Below, piece after piece: positions 63,135-64,000 of a stretch of DNA of 64,000 bases. Each line of letters begins with the position of its first letter. Within the stretch, counting starts at the first letter, position 1. The notes under the pieces are model-generated. The model was not told the DNA's origin and did no database searches. It saw only the letters and a program-made list of their open reading frames with translations. The stretch comes from Balneola sp. (GTDB lineage: Bacteria > Bacteroidota > Rhodothermia > Balneolales > Balneolaceae): the NCBI GenBank assembly GCA_028284195.1, contig JANQSE010000012.1, positions 62,001-126,000 on the forward strand, in the 5' to 3' direction. The position numbers and the translations under genes were made by a program.

Positions 63135-63163
63135 AACAGTAGGTTTTGTTTAAAAGTTAAGTT

Positions 63164-64000
63164 TTAATTCGCATAAATTGATTCAACCAGTTCAAGTTCG
63201 GTATCAGGTCGTATATCAACTTCAAATTCATCGAAGTAAAGTGTTTTTCCTTGGGTACCTATATATTCCAGGCGAACTGTATTTAATCCCGCAGGTAGTT
63301 TTATAATATGCATCCAGGCTTTGCCTGGCATGGTTTGCCATCCTCTTAGATCAGCTTTTTCTGTAGCTTCCTGGCTGATAAACCCAAGCAATTGCAGAAA
63401 ATCAGCAAGCCATTCGTTTTTCTTTCTTACAGCACCGGCTATGAGTTTAGTTCCGGCAGATTTTGAAGTAGCTCTCACCAAAGCGCGGGCATAAATTACA
63501 GGCTGTTTGGCACTATAAACTTCGGTAGCAACCATATCCATTTCTTCAATTAAATTGAGATGTGTTTTTATAGAATCATTGATTACAGCTCGTACATAAT
63601 TTACATTTGATGGGTATACTTTCAGCTCGGGAAATGAAAATTTGAGGTAAAACTCATTGTCATCTTCATCGTCAAAGTCATCTATGAATGCCCGTGCATC
63701 TTTTTGAACTTTATAGGGCGCTCTTCCAGTAAAGCCGGTTAATAAAACGTTGTAAGAATCCGGGTTTTGCAGCTGGTCAAAATTTTCGTTGGGTCGTACT
63801 CTGAAAGTTGATAAGGTTGCTTGCTCTTTGAGGGCTATATCAAGCTTTTCTCTTTCAATACGAGCTCCGTCAATGTTGCCTGACTTAGCATATAATACAG
63901 CAGCCATATAATGACTTAGGGCACTGTTTTGAATGTTTACTTTCCCTGTTTCCCAGTTTGCTTTTGATGAAGTGTCAGATTTTGCAAAAGCCTCAGCAAG
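63164..64000 (-). CDS. COG3014-type envelope protein, 5' end off the window
   Basis: At least 278 residues; the frame is open to the right edge, so the N-terminus and any signal peptide are missing. The visible part begins within a TPR-like helical region (SHYMAAVLYAKSGNIDGARI) and continues into a beta domain (FSFPELKVYPSNVNYVRAVI ... GWQTMPGKAWMHIIKLPAG ... TLYFDEFEVDIRPDTEL). This matches COG3014-type proteins, which neighbour lpoB-like genes as here (29 bp apart). Exact function unknown; an envelope assembly or secretion role has been suggested by such neighbourhoods. Confidence 0.7.
   Translation of the reverse strand, partial: LAEAFAKSDTSSKANWETGKVNIQNSALSHYMAAVLYAKSGNIDGARIEREKLDIALKEQATLSTFRVRPNENFDQLQNPDSYNVLLTGFTGRAPYKVQKDARAFIDDFDDEDDNEFYLKFSFPELKVYPSNVNYVRAVINDSIKTHLNLIEEMDMVATEVYSAKQPVIYARALVRATSKSAGTKLIAGAVRKKNEWLADFLQLLGFISQEATEKADLRGWQTMPGKAWMHIIKLPAGLNTVRLEYIGTQGKTLYFDEFEVDIRPDTELELVESIYAN

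Noticed and set aside
1-64000. CRISPR array, rRNA operon, complete insertion sequence or prophage
   Set aside because: No regularly spaced repeats, rRNA sequence, transposase or phage structural genes were found; the only mobile trace is the truncated recombinase at 48438.

Overview
The window looks like chromosome of a member of the Balneolota/Rhodothermota branch next to Bacteroidota. The evidence is secreted proteins ending in the type IX secretion-type tail (YPNPFNPST followed by a C-terminal beta domain), PorV-like and DUF5723 outer-membrane barrels, several 6-bladed beta-propeller lipoproteins, a carbohydrate TonB-dependent receptor, low GC, frequent TTG starts and Bacteroidota-type promoter elements. 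This assignment is inferred from gene content only.

Layout. 1-6907 is housekeeping: the leuS 3' end, gltA, an M16 protease lipoprotein, a DUF3109 protein and rpoN (sigma-54). 7250-12960 is an accessory cluster: an AraC-type HTH gene, a C39-like domain protein, three paralogous beta-propeller lipoproteins, two tiny genes sharing a leader start (MEFLN) and a ~100-bp direct repeat, and a stand-alone C39 peptidase. Several of these genes are interrupted by stops or shifts, so this looks like a decaying peptide (bacteriocin/RiPP-like) locus. 13047-21132 holds a PP2C/RsbU-type phosphatase, adenosine deaminase, polA, two rhomboid proteases behind a near-consensus sigma-54 promoter, and ispG.

21290-40043 is a large alpha-glucan utilisation locus: TonB receptor, giant T9SS-type surface protein, PorV-like barrel, lamin-tail/starch-binding-like protein, LacI regulator, three GH13 amylases and an SLC45/GPH-like sugar transporter. 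It has no SusD. A LacI-type operator lies between the predicted -33 and -7 boxes in front of the receptor. 40082-44621 carries a cysteine-less thioredoxin-like protein, pabC-like and folC folate genes, and rho.

44622-48978 is a cassette-like island: a TlpA-like gene between direct repeats of a 26-bp motif, a marR-serine hydrolase operon, gene remnants (one DUF1572/DinB-like), a truncated tyrosine recombinase beside a palindromic site, and a DUF6968-type gene. 49015-55115 returns to core genes (purC, phytoene/squalene synthase, accC, murQ, plsC, a TonB protein, tRNA-Ser). 55398-59181 is a lipoprotein plus DUF5723 barrel pair, and 59264-64000 carries NAD salvage (pncB, pncA, a DAO-family oxidoreductase) and an LpoB/COG3014 pair cut by the right edge.

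The most promising candidate for something undescribed is the propeller-micropeptide-C39 cluster at 7.2-13.0 kb. The cassette-like island at 44.6-49.0 kb is second.
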